From the NCBI GenBank assembly GCA_026260175.1, contig JAKCWW010001131.1:6867-47991 (forward strand): a DNA stretch of 41,125 nt. Direction: 5' to 3'. The position numbers were made by a program, and so were the translations under genes. The stretch comes from Reticulitermes lucifugus (Eukaryota; Arthropoda; Insecta; Blattodea; Rhinotermitidae). The notes under the pieces are model-generated. The model did no database searches. It was not told where the DNA came from and saw only the letters and a program-made list of their open reading frames with translations. Positions 21,597-33,202 of this stretch are shown here, piece after piece; the first letter of the stretch is position 1; each line of letters starts with the position of its first letter.

Positions 21597-21766
21597 ATGG
21601 ATCTTCAAGAAGTGGGATGGGGGTGCATGGACTGGATTGATATGGCTCAGGATAGGGACNNNNNNNNNNNNNNNNNNNNNNNNNNNNNNNNNNNNNNNNN
21701 NNNNNNNNNAGCTGACGACCTGTTAGCTTCTCAAGAAGGACTGTGCTCCATGGAGTTAGTTAGTTA
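21597..21766 (+). mobile_element. 5'-truncated LINE insertion with TTAG tail and 14-bp target duplication
   Basis: GATATTATTTACAG at 21583-21596 repeats exactly at 21767-21780. Between them the frame reads GWGCMDWIDMAQDRD, then 50 Ns (21660-21709), then LLASQEGLCSMELVS and three TTAG units. This is the C-terminal tail of the same LINE family as 1.0-1.5 and 12.2 kb. A short 3' piece, a simple tail and target duplication are the marks of target-primed reverse transcription. Confidence 0.85.
21660..21709. other. Assembly gap (50 N)
   Basis: Exactly 50 Ns. It falls inside the LINE insertion, so it is probably a placeholder where reads from this repeat could not be joined. The true length is unknown. 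Confidence 0.98.
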
Positions 21767-22204
21767 GATATTATTTACAGAAACGCACGAAGAAATGTGA
21801 TGTGGTGGTAATGTATCTGACGTGTGTTACGGAAGGGAACCAACTATTCTGATCAAATTGTTGTGGGTTTTCTCAATCTTTCCAAATGATTATTCGGATA
21901 GCATACAGGGGTTTCATCATATGTCGCCTCGTGAACTCGTCATAAGCGCTGAATTAGTCTAGGCCAAGCACTTTCGCAGCTCCATAAGTAGGAGCTTAGA
22001 GTTTTTCCGTTAATCACCTCCAGAACGGCTCTGGGGTTTCCGATAAGTAGAGGGAGTAAAGGAGGCAGAAGCATGAATATAACCAATCGCCTGCGTCTTA
22101 TTTCTATACACATGGTGGGATGACACTGTCTATTGGAACACCAGCCTGTCGTCAGCCCATTTCCCAATCGCCATGCGATAGATGAGTGCGTATGGAAAAT
22201 CGGC

Positions 22205-22370
22205 GGTATCATGAAAGAAGGGGAAATCCTACAACTTCGAGAGAAACCTGTCTCAGCGCTACTCTATCCACCACAAATCCCTCATGGACTGTCCTGGGAT
22301 CGCACCCGGCCCACCGCAGTGAGAAGCAGGCGACTGATTGATCGGCTGAGCTGTGACATGGCCATCGCCC
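22205..22370 (-). mobile_element. SINE-B copy, 3' truncated
   Basis: On the minus strand: a head like CAGCTCAGCCGATCAATCAG, a B box (CGGGTGCGATCCCAGG), then CAGTCCATGAGGGATTTGTG, GTGGATAGAGTAGCGCTGAG and CAGGTTTCTCTCGAAG. These align word by word with the copies at 24.4, 28.3 and 38.0 kb. Confidence 0.7.
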
Positions 22371-22439
22371 ATCTACTGCGCGGTTATGATCAGAAACACT
22401 GTGACGGTAATCATAAATGCTTTGTGAAGACGGTCGTGA

Positions 22440-22670
22440 ATCTTGGGGCTTCTTGAACACTTGAGCAGTTCCCGAAATATGTCTGTGAATCACAGGAAAA
22501 TCTACAAATGGGTGGAAACATTCAGACGTGGACGGACGGGTATTGATGAAGCGCGTTCTGGGCGGCCATCTTCTGTAACTTATGTTAAGGAGCACGACGA
22601 TAAAAATATCCGGGACAACCGAATAATCAGCATTGATGAAATTTCGTCTGTAATGCGTATTTATCATAGA
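22440..22670 (+). pseudogene. mariner-type transposase helix-turn-helix relic
   Basis: The frame from about 22470 contains IYKWVETFRRGRTGIDEARSG, RPSSVT and, further on, NIRDNRIISIDEISSVM. This is the layout of the paired N-terminal DNA-binding domain of mariner/Tc1-family transposases: tryptophan/phenylalanine helix, GRT, then RSGRPS, then R-NRR-(hydrophobic) repeats. Only about 65 residues remain. No catalytic DD(E/D) domain is seen downstream. It is a fragment beside a SINE-B. Confidence 0.7.
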
Positions 22671-22843
22671 CATAATCTGTGCAAGAATGACGTCAGTTCC
22701 AACCGTAAAATTGTATTCTGATGGGATCAGGAAACGTGTGGCTTGTTCGACTAAATGCATTTAAAGCGGAGGTCGTAAAAGAAGAGAAATATCAAACTAC
22801 GGTGTCGTAACTTGTAATAAAATTACTGTTCATATTCTAGGTA

Positions 22844-22889
22844 CTTTCGTACGTGTATACTATACGTGTATACTATACACGTACGAAAG
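22844..22889. repeat. Palindrome 1 of an adjacent pair
   Basis: Sixteen-base arms (22844-22859 and 22874-22889) pair perfectly around a 14-base centre. The centre itself repeats ACGTGTATACTAT-like units directly. Confidence 0.8.
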
Positions 22890-22899
22890 GTTATAAGTA

Positions 22900-22944
22900 C
22901 GTAGGACAGAGAACCTATACACTGTATAGGTTCTCTGTCCTACG
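22900..22944. repeat. Palindrome 2, perfect 22-base arms with a 1-base centre
   Basis: 22900-22921 is the exact reverse complement of 22923-22944 around a single C at 22922. Such a perfect palindrome is unusual by chance. It lies 10 bases from the previous palindrome. Confidence 0.9.
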
Positions 22945-23989
22945 GACCTCGTTATATAGAGAGGCAGTCAGTCGCTTTTCGAGCTGAGCTGGCATTACGT
23001 CCTGTATTCTGACGTACCCAAGAGCGTGACGGCTATTTTGCTATAGCCTGCCACTCATTAGTTCCGCTTAGGATCCCTGATGCTTTGATAGTGTGTCTTA
23101 TGCTCGGTCTACACTACACCGAGGCACCTGTTGAGATTTGCCCATATAGCTGATACTTCAGCAAAGACTGAATAAATACCCTAGGACAGTGTTGCTTAAC
23201 TTCACATTTTGCCGTTACCATGCCTAATCCGCATGTTAGAGAACCCGGATTCGGATGCAGGTCCTGAGATCGTCCATCCTGGAGGTTTCTGTCTTTGTTT
23301 TCTCCACGAAACATGCATTGGATACCTTAGAATAGGTCACTACCACTTTATTTAACGCCCTTCCTAATCCATCACTCACAGTAGGGTTTTCATTTATTAG
23401 AATAAGATACAGTTAAGATACTTGCTAAACATACCAAGCAACAAATGTAGGACAGAGAGTGCTTCTTAGTCTGCGAGGCTGGGCGTGGGGGTTTGCCAGG
23501 GCATCATGCTGTAATCTCAAAAGCATACAGGTCTGTCCTTCATAAACATGATTATAAACGGACAGGGAAAGACGATACTTAAAGACGTGCAAAATGTTGA
23601 TTTACAGACACAATTCGATTACTGAACATGCGTGTCAAGAAGTAGAGCACAATGTTCCTGCTTTTTTACCTGATGTACATAATGAAGGCATATAGGTAAG
23701 GCTGCTTACTGCCGTCGGTCGTGTGGCAAAATAATTTTGCTTTTACTGGCCCTCTGTAACACCTGCTTTACATGAAGGTCAAATCGATCGAATTGATTGT
23801 GTTGTCTTAACATAAAGAGACTTATCATGCAAAATATTAGTAGGATTTATGTATCGTGCTATGCAGAACACATTACAGTGCATAAAACTACTACAAAGAC
23901 ATTATGTGTGATGAATATTTGACGAAATGCAAAAGCTTATTCCTGACTTTGTGTAGTGTTGTATACAGCGACAACGACTGTAGTCTCAG

Positions 23990-24300
23990 TACTAATGGTT
24001 CACTGTATGCAGTTTAGTCTGCGTAACAGCATTAACCCCATTTACATTCAGTAGTTGAGAGAGGGCTTCTTCCACCTGTTCGAAATATTGTGGGAATCTG
24101 CAAGCAAATCACCGTTTTCATCCTTCACCAACTTAGTTCTTGGTTGGTAACCCTACTTAAATGTGTAAATTCCTCTATGCAAGGCTCTAATATTCCTGAC
24201 CTTACTGTTTGTTTGGAGCTTATTTCGTGTATCTTTAAGATATTCTCTCTTTTTTAGTACCTGCTACTTTTACGTCTTACATTTCTCGGTTTATCCCCTT
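23990..24300 (-). pseudogene. LINE reverse-transcriptase upstream region, decayed
   Basis: On the minus strand a frame reads KKREYLKDTRNKLQTN, VRNIRALHRGIYTF, a stop, then GYQPRTKLVKDENGDLLADS and WKKP. I recognise this order (KDK-NEL, NIRDLYRGI, GYQPR, DENGDL) as the linker between the endonuclease and reverse transcriptase of a widespread insect LINE. It contains at least two stops and a frameshift. It may be the same family as the 3' fragments elsewhere in the window, but the overlap needed to show that is absent. Confidence 0.75.
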
Positions 24301-24402
24301 TTTTTTTCTGGCTTGGATAACTCACTTTCTTTGATTTACAGATTTTTTAACATCGTCAAACCACGACTGATGCTTCAGTTTACAATAATCCAAATTTCTT
24401 GG

Positions 24403-24658
24403 ACCGTGCCATGGCTCAGACGGTTAGTCACCGGCCTCCCACCGCGGAGGCCCGGGTTCGATCCCGGGTCAGTTCATGTAGGATTTGTGGTGGACAAAGT
24501 GGCACTGGGTCAGGTTTTTCCCCGAGTACTTCGGCTTTCCCCTGTCAATTTCATTTCACCGGTGCTCCGTTACTTGGAAAAATGGGGGAAAAAAACTGAT
24601 CATCTTCATCTTCATCACAGGGTTGCACAATCAGGCTGCGGTTCCTTCACCACAAAAG
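24403..24658 (+). mobile_element. SINE-B copy with 16-bp target duplication
   Basis: AATCCAAATTTCTTGG at 24387-24402 repeats at 24659-24674 with one mismatch. Inside is a tRNA-like head (ATGGCTCAGACGGTTAGTC, A box) and GGTTCGATCCCGG (B box). A body then follows with GGTGGACAAAGTGGCACTGG, GTTTTTCCCCGAGTACTTCG and an A-rich stretch near GGGGGAAAAAAACTG, ending in CATCTTCATC repeats. The copy is the best preserved of this family in the window. Confidence 0.85.
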
Positions 24659-24674
24659 AATCCAAAGTTCTTGG

Positions 24675-27600
24675 TTGAAATTTCAATACTATTTTTCTAA
24701 TCCTTCCCAGTAATGCTCTTGATGTTCCCATTATTCCCTAAACTGAAGTAAGGGGCATGTTACTTTGTGTTGCGTTAGTTTCCGACTTTCGGTAGTGTTA
24801 TGTGAGGTTCTGCAGAATGTTTTGGAGCAATGTTGGTGCCTGTATACCAAACTACACGGTTTTAGATTCCAGAAAACCGTGATCTCCACGGTGACCACCG
24901 TAGGAAAGTCAAATATTACTCAGGCTTGCTTCCTTGTGATCTCTCGAGGGTTGCCGCCCACAGTTCGAGAACCCCTGCTTTAGGTGATTCACGATTCTTG
25001 TATTATATCTGTGTTTATCTTCAGGAAGTCAAAGCAGGTAGGCCTATCACCATGGATAATAGTGTCACGTTCCATTGTTGTTGGAATAAAAATGTGCATA
25101 TCACAAAACACAATGGCTATGACTGTGAACCGTTGTTTGAATGGGTCTTGACAGTCTTTTCCATTTCTTTTGTCGTTTACTGCAAGATTCTTAATCAGAA
25201 ACTCACCTCTCGTCTCGTGTCAAGATCCTCGACAAAATGTCCTCGGCCTCTCGTTCAACTTGCCTTTATTTCGAAGTGCTGTAAATTCCCGGCGGATGTA
25301 GACTAACTAAGCGACAAGGCTTTCGTGCTCGGGAACACGATAAAATGAACACTCTGTACATAAGCTAACGACAGAGTACTAGTTCGTGACCTTGCGTATA
25401 GGTAATGCGGATTCAAAGATAACTGCTATTTGCTGACGAACTTAAATCAAGCAGCGACCGGTTCGTGGCCTACCTGCTGAGAAACATTCCTATGTGTTAC
25501 AGTACGGCGCAAACCAGATGCACAGGAGAGGAACAGAAGAGATCCGTCCTGTTTCATGACAAATAGGTCCTTGAAAAAGTGAGAGGTTTCGGCCGCGGTT
25601 CCATATCTGATAGTTCTGGCTTATTGTATCAGACACGTTGCACATTAAGTTAGCTCAGTCATGCAGCACTCGACTTGCATTTTGGACGTACCTTTCCGAA
25701 GTTCTACGGGATAATCTGTAAAGTTTTCTGTTGTGTTCGATAGGCCTGTTTGAAAATTGAATGCATTCAGAAAATTTTCATTTCGTGTTAAAAGGTAATG
25801 TGTTGGAAAAAAATATTTTAATCTTAACGTTTATAATCAACATTTGGGCCTGAAGATAGCATTCTGACACCGAAACCTGTAGCCCAGTAGAAACATATTG
25901 CTAATAATTTTGTTGTTTTCACCGCATGGCTCAGGGGTGACGAAATTTTTTCGTGTTCAGTGTCATTTAAAAAGAAGCCTATAACGTGCCCTTTGGGTAG
26001 CGACAGAGGGGTCTGGAGCTGGAGGCGTTTCAGGTTACATTTTTAGACCACGATTAATGTTGTTTCTGATTTTTACTGAAGTAAACTAATTTATAAAATT
26101 AACATTTTCGTATAAACTGTACACTGCAAGTAGCAACAGACAGTACTGGCTGCAGCAACGGTGCCTGCTGTCATTTGTGGCAGCGCATGAGACATGCTTA
26201 CCAGCCAAGCAAATTCGTTCCACGTGCAATAGGTTCTTCATCCCTGGCATACATAGTCTGTTATATTTGATTAATTGAGCAATAGGGTGCAATGCCTGAA
26301 AGACGCTGGACAACCCCGGCTCACGGACGATGCGAGTAAAGTTCAGTGTTGTACGTTGTTAATTCACCTTTGTTTTACCCACAAAGTCAACCAGACAACT
26401 TCCCGTCAGTGTTCCGCCACCCCTCCCCTCCTTATCGTGACGCTACAGTAGTGTCATATCGTGAACGGATGACGTTCCGGTCTATAGGAGCGGGCAGGTG
26501 AAGAAGGACCCTGACCGTGGGAGACGTTGACACGCTGGGAAGTAGCTGCTGGCTGCAGTAAAAATGTATGTGGGACCAAAAATTAAACACTTGCCATAAT
26601 ATAGCAAGTAGAGCATGGATGGGCTGATCTACTGTCAGTCTTGGTGCTGAATATTGTAATTTCTTGTAGAACTCGTGACTGCTTTCCATGTCCAGCGGAC
26701 GATATGATGTCCAGAAAGTAACTGGAAGCAGTTTATGAATGAGCATGACCGATATGTTGCGAATTCAGCTTGAGTTTTATCTTCCTACAGTGTTAAAAAG
26801 TATAAATGTTCATCATAAGTAACTATCTCAATTTATTTGCACGATTCCAGGCTATTCCCCGTTCGCTGTTTGAGCTAGCCATCTTGTTTCTCAGATACCG
26901 TGACTGAGATTATCAAGTCTTTACTGAGCTTATGACTTCATTCATGGACTCGTGGCTTATTTTGATAGGCATGTTGACAAAGACGTCTGGGGATGCGGCT
27001 GATCACTCTGCTAGTAAAGTTGGCTGTACTCGTATGTACGAGGAACATGTTAAGTCGAGGTGACCACACTGTTTCCACAACAAACACAAACTGTGATTTG
27101 TTTTCAGACAGGCTTCTGATTTGCTTTAAATGTGGGCAACTAGAATCAACGTATTTTGGACACTCGTCGAAGTTTTATGTACGTCTTTTTAAGGGCTAAA
27201 TGATATTACTGATATCACTTTGTAACCGTAATTCATTTTTTCAATACATTTTGTTACATAGGCCTATAATTTTTCTTAAACACGTTTCGAATGGAAGTTT
27301 TAGTGATTAATGCAATATTTATTTTACGTTAGGTTCCTGCTTTTGGTACAATTAGCAATTCTTGGTTCATTTCCTACGAAAATTTGCAAAAATATGTCTG
27401 TTAGTTTCGGCATGTCTGTGCTTATGTCTCTTGGTCACCGTGTAGTGACTTGAGAGCAGCATAACGGATTTGCATTAAATTTGGCACCGGGGAGTTTTAT
27501 TAAAATATATTGACGCTTGCTAATTCTAGTTAAAAGTCGGACAGGAGTGACGGACGCAACATCAAGGCCTGCACCCACCTGTAATGTATCTCGCGCAATA

Positions 27601-27770
27601 TTTACAGCACAGAAGTTTTTTCGAACAGTTCTTGCGGAGAAAATTGAGCATCTTTTACTTTTTCCGCAAGTCTTAACGGTTGACGAGGTACTTCGACAGA
27701 AAGGAGTGAACACTATGCGTTCATTTACAACTTACACGTTATATTCAACTGTCAACAATGATTCTCTAAC
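24675..27770. other. No gene seen
   Basis: No exon or assigned element is supported. Near 27420-27500 a block including ACGGATTTGCATTAAATTTGG matches the region near 10.09 kb. Confidence 0.35.
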
Positions 27771-27821
27771 ACACGCAAAGTTGCCGAAGTCTTTAAGAGA
27801 CTTCTGCAACTTTGCTTGTGT
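27771..27821. repeat. Short inverted repeat (hairpin)
   Basis: The arms at 27771-27792 and 27798-27821 pair over about 20 bases with one mismatch and a bulge, around a 5-base loop. The loop is shorter than usual for a microRNA precursor, so a foldback is the more likely reading. Confidence 0.6.
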
Positions 27822-28294
27822 TTCAACCATAATCAAACGAAGCTTCCTGCCACATGATTTTGTAAATATATATATGTATATAATAAACATGTAATTGAAC
27901 GTGCTGCTGCAACCGGCACATTATTAAAATGTAAAGTGTATTGCTTTGAGAGAAGTGAAGGAAAGGCAACGAAAGTGCCAGATCGTTAAGCTGTGAGTGC
28001 ATTTCCTAACTCGTTTAATTAAAGACGTTCGGTTTGAACTTCCTGTAGACTAAGCTTTGTCGATATGAACCAAAATTAAATGTGAGTGACAGCCGATATT
28101 ATCGAAGTTAATCGAGATATGTTAATTAGTGTTGGATGTGAAAGACACGAACGGACAGACACGACCTTCTCATTATGGGTTCGTTTTATGTGATTAAAAC
28201 ACACACTGCCAACATAACGTGTAGTTGTGGTGTAGTGTGTTACCGCTACATCAGTCTAGACAGCTGTATTCTGTTATTAGGCACCTATCCCTTA

Positions 28295-28465
28295 CAGTTA
28301 ATCTCCGGCTACTCACCGCAGAGTCTCGGGTTTGTTCCCAGCGGTGTCCACGCGGAATTTTTGGTGGACAAAGTGACACCGGGACAGGTTTATCTCGCAG
28401 TATTTCGATCTTCCCCTACTAGTTATGATTCCATCAATGCTAGATATTCCACTATAATCCACTGG
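28295..28465 (+). mobile_element. SINE-B copy, decayed
   Basis: B-box-like CGGGTTTGTTCCCAGCG is followed by GCGGAATTTTTGGTGGACA, AAGTGACACCGGGACAGG, TTTATCTCGCAGTATTTCG and TTCCATCAATGCTAGATA. The order is the same as at 24.4 and 38.0 kb. The head is degenerate. Confidence 0.7.
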
Positions 28466-29290
28466 ACGGGCAGTGGGCCCATTAGAGGCCGCTGTTCTAC
28501 ATAATCATACTTTCAGTACGTCACAAGAATAGAAAATATCAACAAAATCTAACTACATTTAAACCCGATATAGTGCTGCTCTCACTTAGCGCCCATGGAA
28601 GTCTGTAAACAGAGATTCCTTATTATTCAGTATTTAGACCTACAGCCACTCTCGATTTACCGCCACAAATTGCGGTGAACACGCAGTGGCGCTATATCGG
28701 TGTTTGATTGTACGAATCGCATAGCTAATTAACATTTCACAGACGGTAAAAATGACTTGAGGCATCTATCCATCAGCTTGTCAGAGACACCTGGACACAA
28801 CAGGGAACTGATTTCTTTCATCGGCTTGTAGGAAATAGTTTCGTTTCGTGCAAGTTTATTGTGTTTACTGTGGGACGTAAGAGTGCCAGTATTGTTTTAG
28901 AACACAAACTGGTGGCCGCAGCTGTTTGTGATTCACGTTGTTTAAATGTTGGTTCCTGTTGTTTTGTCGAAAGCCTGTGGTAGGGTTCAATGACTACACA
29001 TCTTCGACCCGGTAGAGGACGTGGCTCTTACGTCTCCAACACAACTACTTCCGCAGTAGATTGCCCCGAACACATGCTGTTCACATGCGCAAGCTACCAG
29101 TCTTTCAGAGTGATGTAAACACAGGAAAGAAGTCGCATTTGAATAACTGTTTTTCAGAACGCTGGAATTAATTTCGCTGCTTCTTTGTACATGCAACCAA
29201 TATGACAGCGACAGTCTTGGTCTCTCGCATTCAAGGAAGGCTCAGGCTGCAATGTTTGAGGTTCTCATCGCGGCCACTATGCAAATTATC

Positions 29291-29466
29291 GTCGTCTGGG
29301 ATGTGGCGACGTGTAATCTTGGAAATGTAACGAAGTTTCAGAGGAACCTGCTGCCTCCATCTTCAAGGTCCTTATGAAATAATCTGTCTTGATTGTGCAG
29401 GGAGCAGAGTTCTCTGAAATGTCGGTACTCCTCCCAGACATCACGGCGTCATATCCCAGAAGACAA
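29291..29466. repeat. Second head-to-head pair of stem-loop/GAAA repeats
   Basis: The minus copy (29291-29368) reads TTGAAGATGGAGGC, loop, CCTCTGAAACTTCG, then CCACATCCCAGACGACG. The plus copy (29385-29466) has GGGAG, loop, TTCTCTGAAATGTCGG, then CATATCCCAGAAGACA. Each shows stem, GAAA, short helix, and a distal CATCCCAGA word, and both point outward from a spacer of about 16 bases. The layout matches 9501-9690, although the sequences differ. Confidence 0.6.
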
Positions 29467-29761
29467 CAGTCTTTTTAATCAACGCCCTGATAGCTTCAAA
29501 TATCACAGCGTAACCCTTAGTTTACGTGAAGGCAAAATTGAACTTCTAAAAATTTGTCTTAAAAACCGACCATTTTACACGCAATGTTGGTAGTTGTAAC
29601 GTAATATATGTGATTAAGAATGACGGCGTTTATTTTAAACGTATTTCTATTAGCTGGATGTTTTTCTAAATACAAGGGAACAAATTGTTACTGTTCGGAA
29701 TTGGCTACTGTCTGCAGTGTGATTAATTTGCAAAAATAGACTCGTATCTGAAATAAATAGA

Positions 29762-30069
29762 AGCCGGGATAGCTCAGTCAATATAGTGACTAAATTATGG
29801 GCTGCACAGCCGAGGAGTCGTTTGATTCCTGGCAGGTGAAAGAGATTTTCCTCTTCTCTAAAGTGTCCGGAATGGCTTTGGGGCCCACTTAGCCGTTTAT
29901 TGATTGGATACTGGGAGCGCCTTTTCCGGGGGTAAAGCGGCCGGGGCCCTAAACTGGTCACTGACCTCCATCTAGTGTCGAGGTTAAGAGCGAATGGGGT
30001 TATACCTCTTCTTCCCCATACGCCATCGTGGCGTGCACAGGGACAACTGAAATGGACGTAAAGGTTCAT
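29762..30069 (+). mobile_element. SINE-A copy, plus orientation
   Basis: GCCGGGATAGCTCAGTCAAT (A box) and a degraded B box (GTCGTTTGATTCCTGG) open the element. It then has GAGATTTTCCTC, GTCCGGAATGGC, GGGGTAAAGCGGCCGGGG and GTCGAGGTTAAGAGCGAATG, which are complements of the minus-strand copies. No target duplication was found by eye. Confidence 0.8.
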
Positions 30070-30074
30070 GAACT

Positions 30075-31435
30075 GTGCAAAACTTTAGAGACCGTATTTG
30101 GTAAGTGTAGGCCTATTTCACTTGAGTAGAACTTTCCGTTTTTGCTTATACAGTTTTCTTGATTAATCATTCTATGGTTTCATTGTGTTAGGTATATATA
30201 ATTCGCATAAGGATTCTGACCTTAAGTTCTAAGTTTTCCGTTCAAATCTGTACCCGTGCATGCGCAGAGTTACGTTTCCGATTGTTCGTTCGAGGTTCCT
30301 TGTCATTCTTTGATGTGGAAAGCAGCGTTTTCTCATGAGATACTGTTAGATTGTACAGTTAATACTTCGCATATAAGAGGTGGGAATGCCGTGTATCAGA
30401 ATTGTCAGAGTGTTGTGCATTTCTGAAAGATGCCTGCACATTCTCTTATCAAATTCTGAAACTATACATCTGTCAGAACAGCAGATTACAGTGCAAAGTT
30501 GTGACAAAGTACACATGTTTCCAAATGAGAGCTTCGCAATTTTTTGTGACTCCTTGTTCCAAACGTTCTCTTATTCCAGACAAGAAAGAAGAACCACTAG
30601 ATCGCACCCTGTGGAGAACTCGCTTTCGAAGAGGCTACGGACCTGTCGTAAGACAGACAACAGAATGAATGAATTCGAGATAGAGATCTGCTGTTGCAGA
30701 ACGAATCCAATATGCAGATTTTACCTATTGATATACAATTGCTTTTTCATTGTATTCGCTAAATATACATTGCACCCAGAATATTTGAAATGAAAGCTGT
30801 ATACCTTAATTACGTCTCTACTTCTTCTGGCGTGTACTGCTTTTTTGTGCGATGAATGTCTTTTGTAAGAAAGTTACTACAAGAAACTAGTTGAACCAGT
30901 TCGTATATTTAAACTTCATTTCACTAAGATACATTTTGATATTGTCTTCCCATCTAACACCGAAAGTCTGTGAAGTGGTCTCACCTCTTGACTTTTTCTA
31001 ACCAGAATTTTATACTTACCTCTCATGTCCTCATGCCTGTTCCCTGTTCCGTCCGTGTCATCCTCTTTGGTATAATGCGGGTGTGTTATATATTCGTATT
31101 TAAAATTTGTAACAAAATTGATTTGTTGCCAGAATCCTAGAGTTACTAATTGATCTCTGTGTGTAGATCTGTTATTGTCAGAGAGCTGAGCTTTCGTATG
31201 TCTGTCCGCTTTGTTGCTTATGTGCCTAAAGTCACTTTCTTTACGTATGTCTCCTAAATGTCGGTTTATAATTTGTTTTCGCTGATTCATCTGTGTGGAC
31301 AGCAGAAATGCTTGAAGCGAACGGTTTTGTTACTGCTACGTCCTCATTTCGGCTTTGTCCGTGCTGACCCACTGCAAAAGCAGGATGATGTGGTCAGTAT
31401 TCTTTAATACCTGACCCTCATGCTTTAGTCACGCA
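30075..31435. other. No gene seen
   Basis: No exon or repeat supported. The longest frame (about 135 codons near 30.4-30.8 kb) overlaps another frame of similar look and has no motif or splice context. Confidence 0.4.
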
Positions 31436-31489
31436 ATTTTTCTGCAGGCTACTGATCGTGTTGTGGCGGAGTATAGATGAAAAGTGGGT

Positions 31490-31690
31490 TTAGATGGCAG
31501 ACAGTGAAGCTGCTGGTTACGGGCTGGGATTCAGTTCCCGGCAGGGACAGCCATTTGTCTCTTCTCCATACATGCAGCATCTGGGTCCCTCTCAGCCCCC
31601 TACCCACTGTGCATCTCGGAGTTTTGAATCTGATCATTCACCTCCGTCTACGAAGCCATAATTCATGTCATTTTCCCTTCTGTACTTATA
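31490..31690 (+). repeat. Old SINE-A relative
   Basis: GGCTGGGATTCAGTTCCCGG (B-box region) is followed by CAGGGACAGCCATTTGTCTC and, near the end, TCTGATCATTCACCTCCGTC. These correspond to the B box, the G/C-rich join and the TGATCACTCACC block of family A, but with many changes. Confidence 0.5.
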
Positions 31691-31699
31691 TAGTGAGGT

Positions 31700-33200
31700 G
31701 TGTAATCAATCCTTCATGTTAATGTTTTGCTACTTACACAATAGATATCTCACTGTTTAACCATAAACATAGTTCACACCGAAAAATGTCACATAGGTTG
31801 CGGATGTTAGTGACATCTGTGCTTTAAAGATGTAGTATTTTCCTGTACCGTGAGCTGTTACTTTTATAAAATGTGTAAATACCGGGTTCGAGTTTATAAA
31901 ATAGGGGTTATATTAGAGCATAGACTCCCTCCACCCCCAGTACAGATTCTAACCTAAATACTTTTACTAGTTTCTGAGATGAAATATAAGGGTAGATGCG
32001 AGCTCCCAAATATGTGCTCGTTTTATGCTCTTTGAGCAATGAAGGAGATACGAATATTTCCTTTGTTTGGAAAGCATTTGATTTCAGCCCGAGGAATCCA
32101 GATAACCAGCGTTGTCTAGGATGGACTAGTTATTTAGCTTGGTTGAATACATTACCAGTTTTGGAAGGGGAGACATGGATAAATAATGCTTTGGATCTTA
32201 GTGAAATAGCTTTTAAGAACAGGAGATGAAAGGAACTGACTAAGGATATTGTCAGTGTAGCAAATTTGTAACGCTCTAGCCTTTGGGTAATAGGTTAGAA
32301 TTTCTCCCCTTACACTGGACACCCTGCATGTTTCCATGCTTCTCCTCAGTGTCAAGGCGAGTGCTTACGTAGTACCTTCGGATAGTCCACAACCGCCTGT
32401 TTCTCAAAACCTTGCCTAATCATCATGCATACATATTCCACTTATTTCGTCGCTGTATAAACATTCAGTTAAAACAGCGTCGTTAAATAAGCGAAGATTA
32501 ATGAGTCCATCAAATGCGTGTCCATTGGAGGGCTTTGATGTATCAGAGGTGTCAAATCTTCAAGTTTAATTTGTAATTTACGTCGTACGTTCTACCCATG
32601 CTGGGAGCTTCTTTCAGGCACAGTTACCGTAGCAGCCGTTTCATCTGGGCTGTCTTTCAGCTGTGAATGAAGGGTTAAGAACTACGAATTTCCTGTCTTG
32701 TATGCAGACAAATGGACGGACAGGGAGGCAATGGAAAGGGTCGAGCTGTGTTCCACTTGTTATCGACTCGCACTCTTTACCTCCTCAGCCGTCCGTATCA
32801 AAATCGAACCGGACGGTTGGAGCTGCCAGAAGGAACCCTTAATGCTGAGGTAGTGGTTAATGTACTAGCTTGCCATTAAGTTTGTCCCGGGTTTCGTGAC
32901 AACAGTGCTGACTCTCGTAAAATATGAATAAATATCTGTCAGTATAATGCCAGCCGATCACCCCAAGACGAGGTTATAGTCAGCCCCTAAGAAACGTCTG
33001 TACGAATATCAAATATACACAGCCAGGGATTCAGTCCCTATCTCTTTCGACGTTACGGAACCTCGGTAGGCGACCGTGCCCGTAAGTTCCCTTGTAATTC
33101 AGTCACGCGGTCCTAACTGGAAGTAGATGGGGTGTGAGGTCAGCTGCAGGTCCCGGCCATTTGACCTACGGAAGAATAATGCACATTGGGTAGGAAGTTT
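31700..33200. other. No gene seen; possible SINE tails
   Basis: ACAGCGTCGTTAAATAAGCG near 32473 resembles the GCATCGTTAAATAAATTAC end of the SINE at 33.4 kb. A GTCCCGGGTTTCGTGAC word near 32884 may be an old B box. Neither is enough to define an element. Confidence 0.3.
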
Positions 33201-33202
33201 GG

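Noticed and set aside
22209..22760. A 183-codon minus-strand frame, the longest in the window
   Set aside because: It runs antisense across the mariner relic and includes a SINE-B, so it is a chance frame through repeats.
26432..26746. A 104-codon minus-strand frame rich in aromatic residues
   Set aside because: It looks membrane-like in places, but the length is within what chance gives in 41 kb and I recognise no family.
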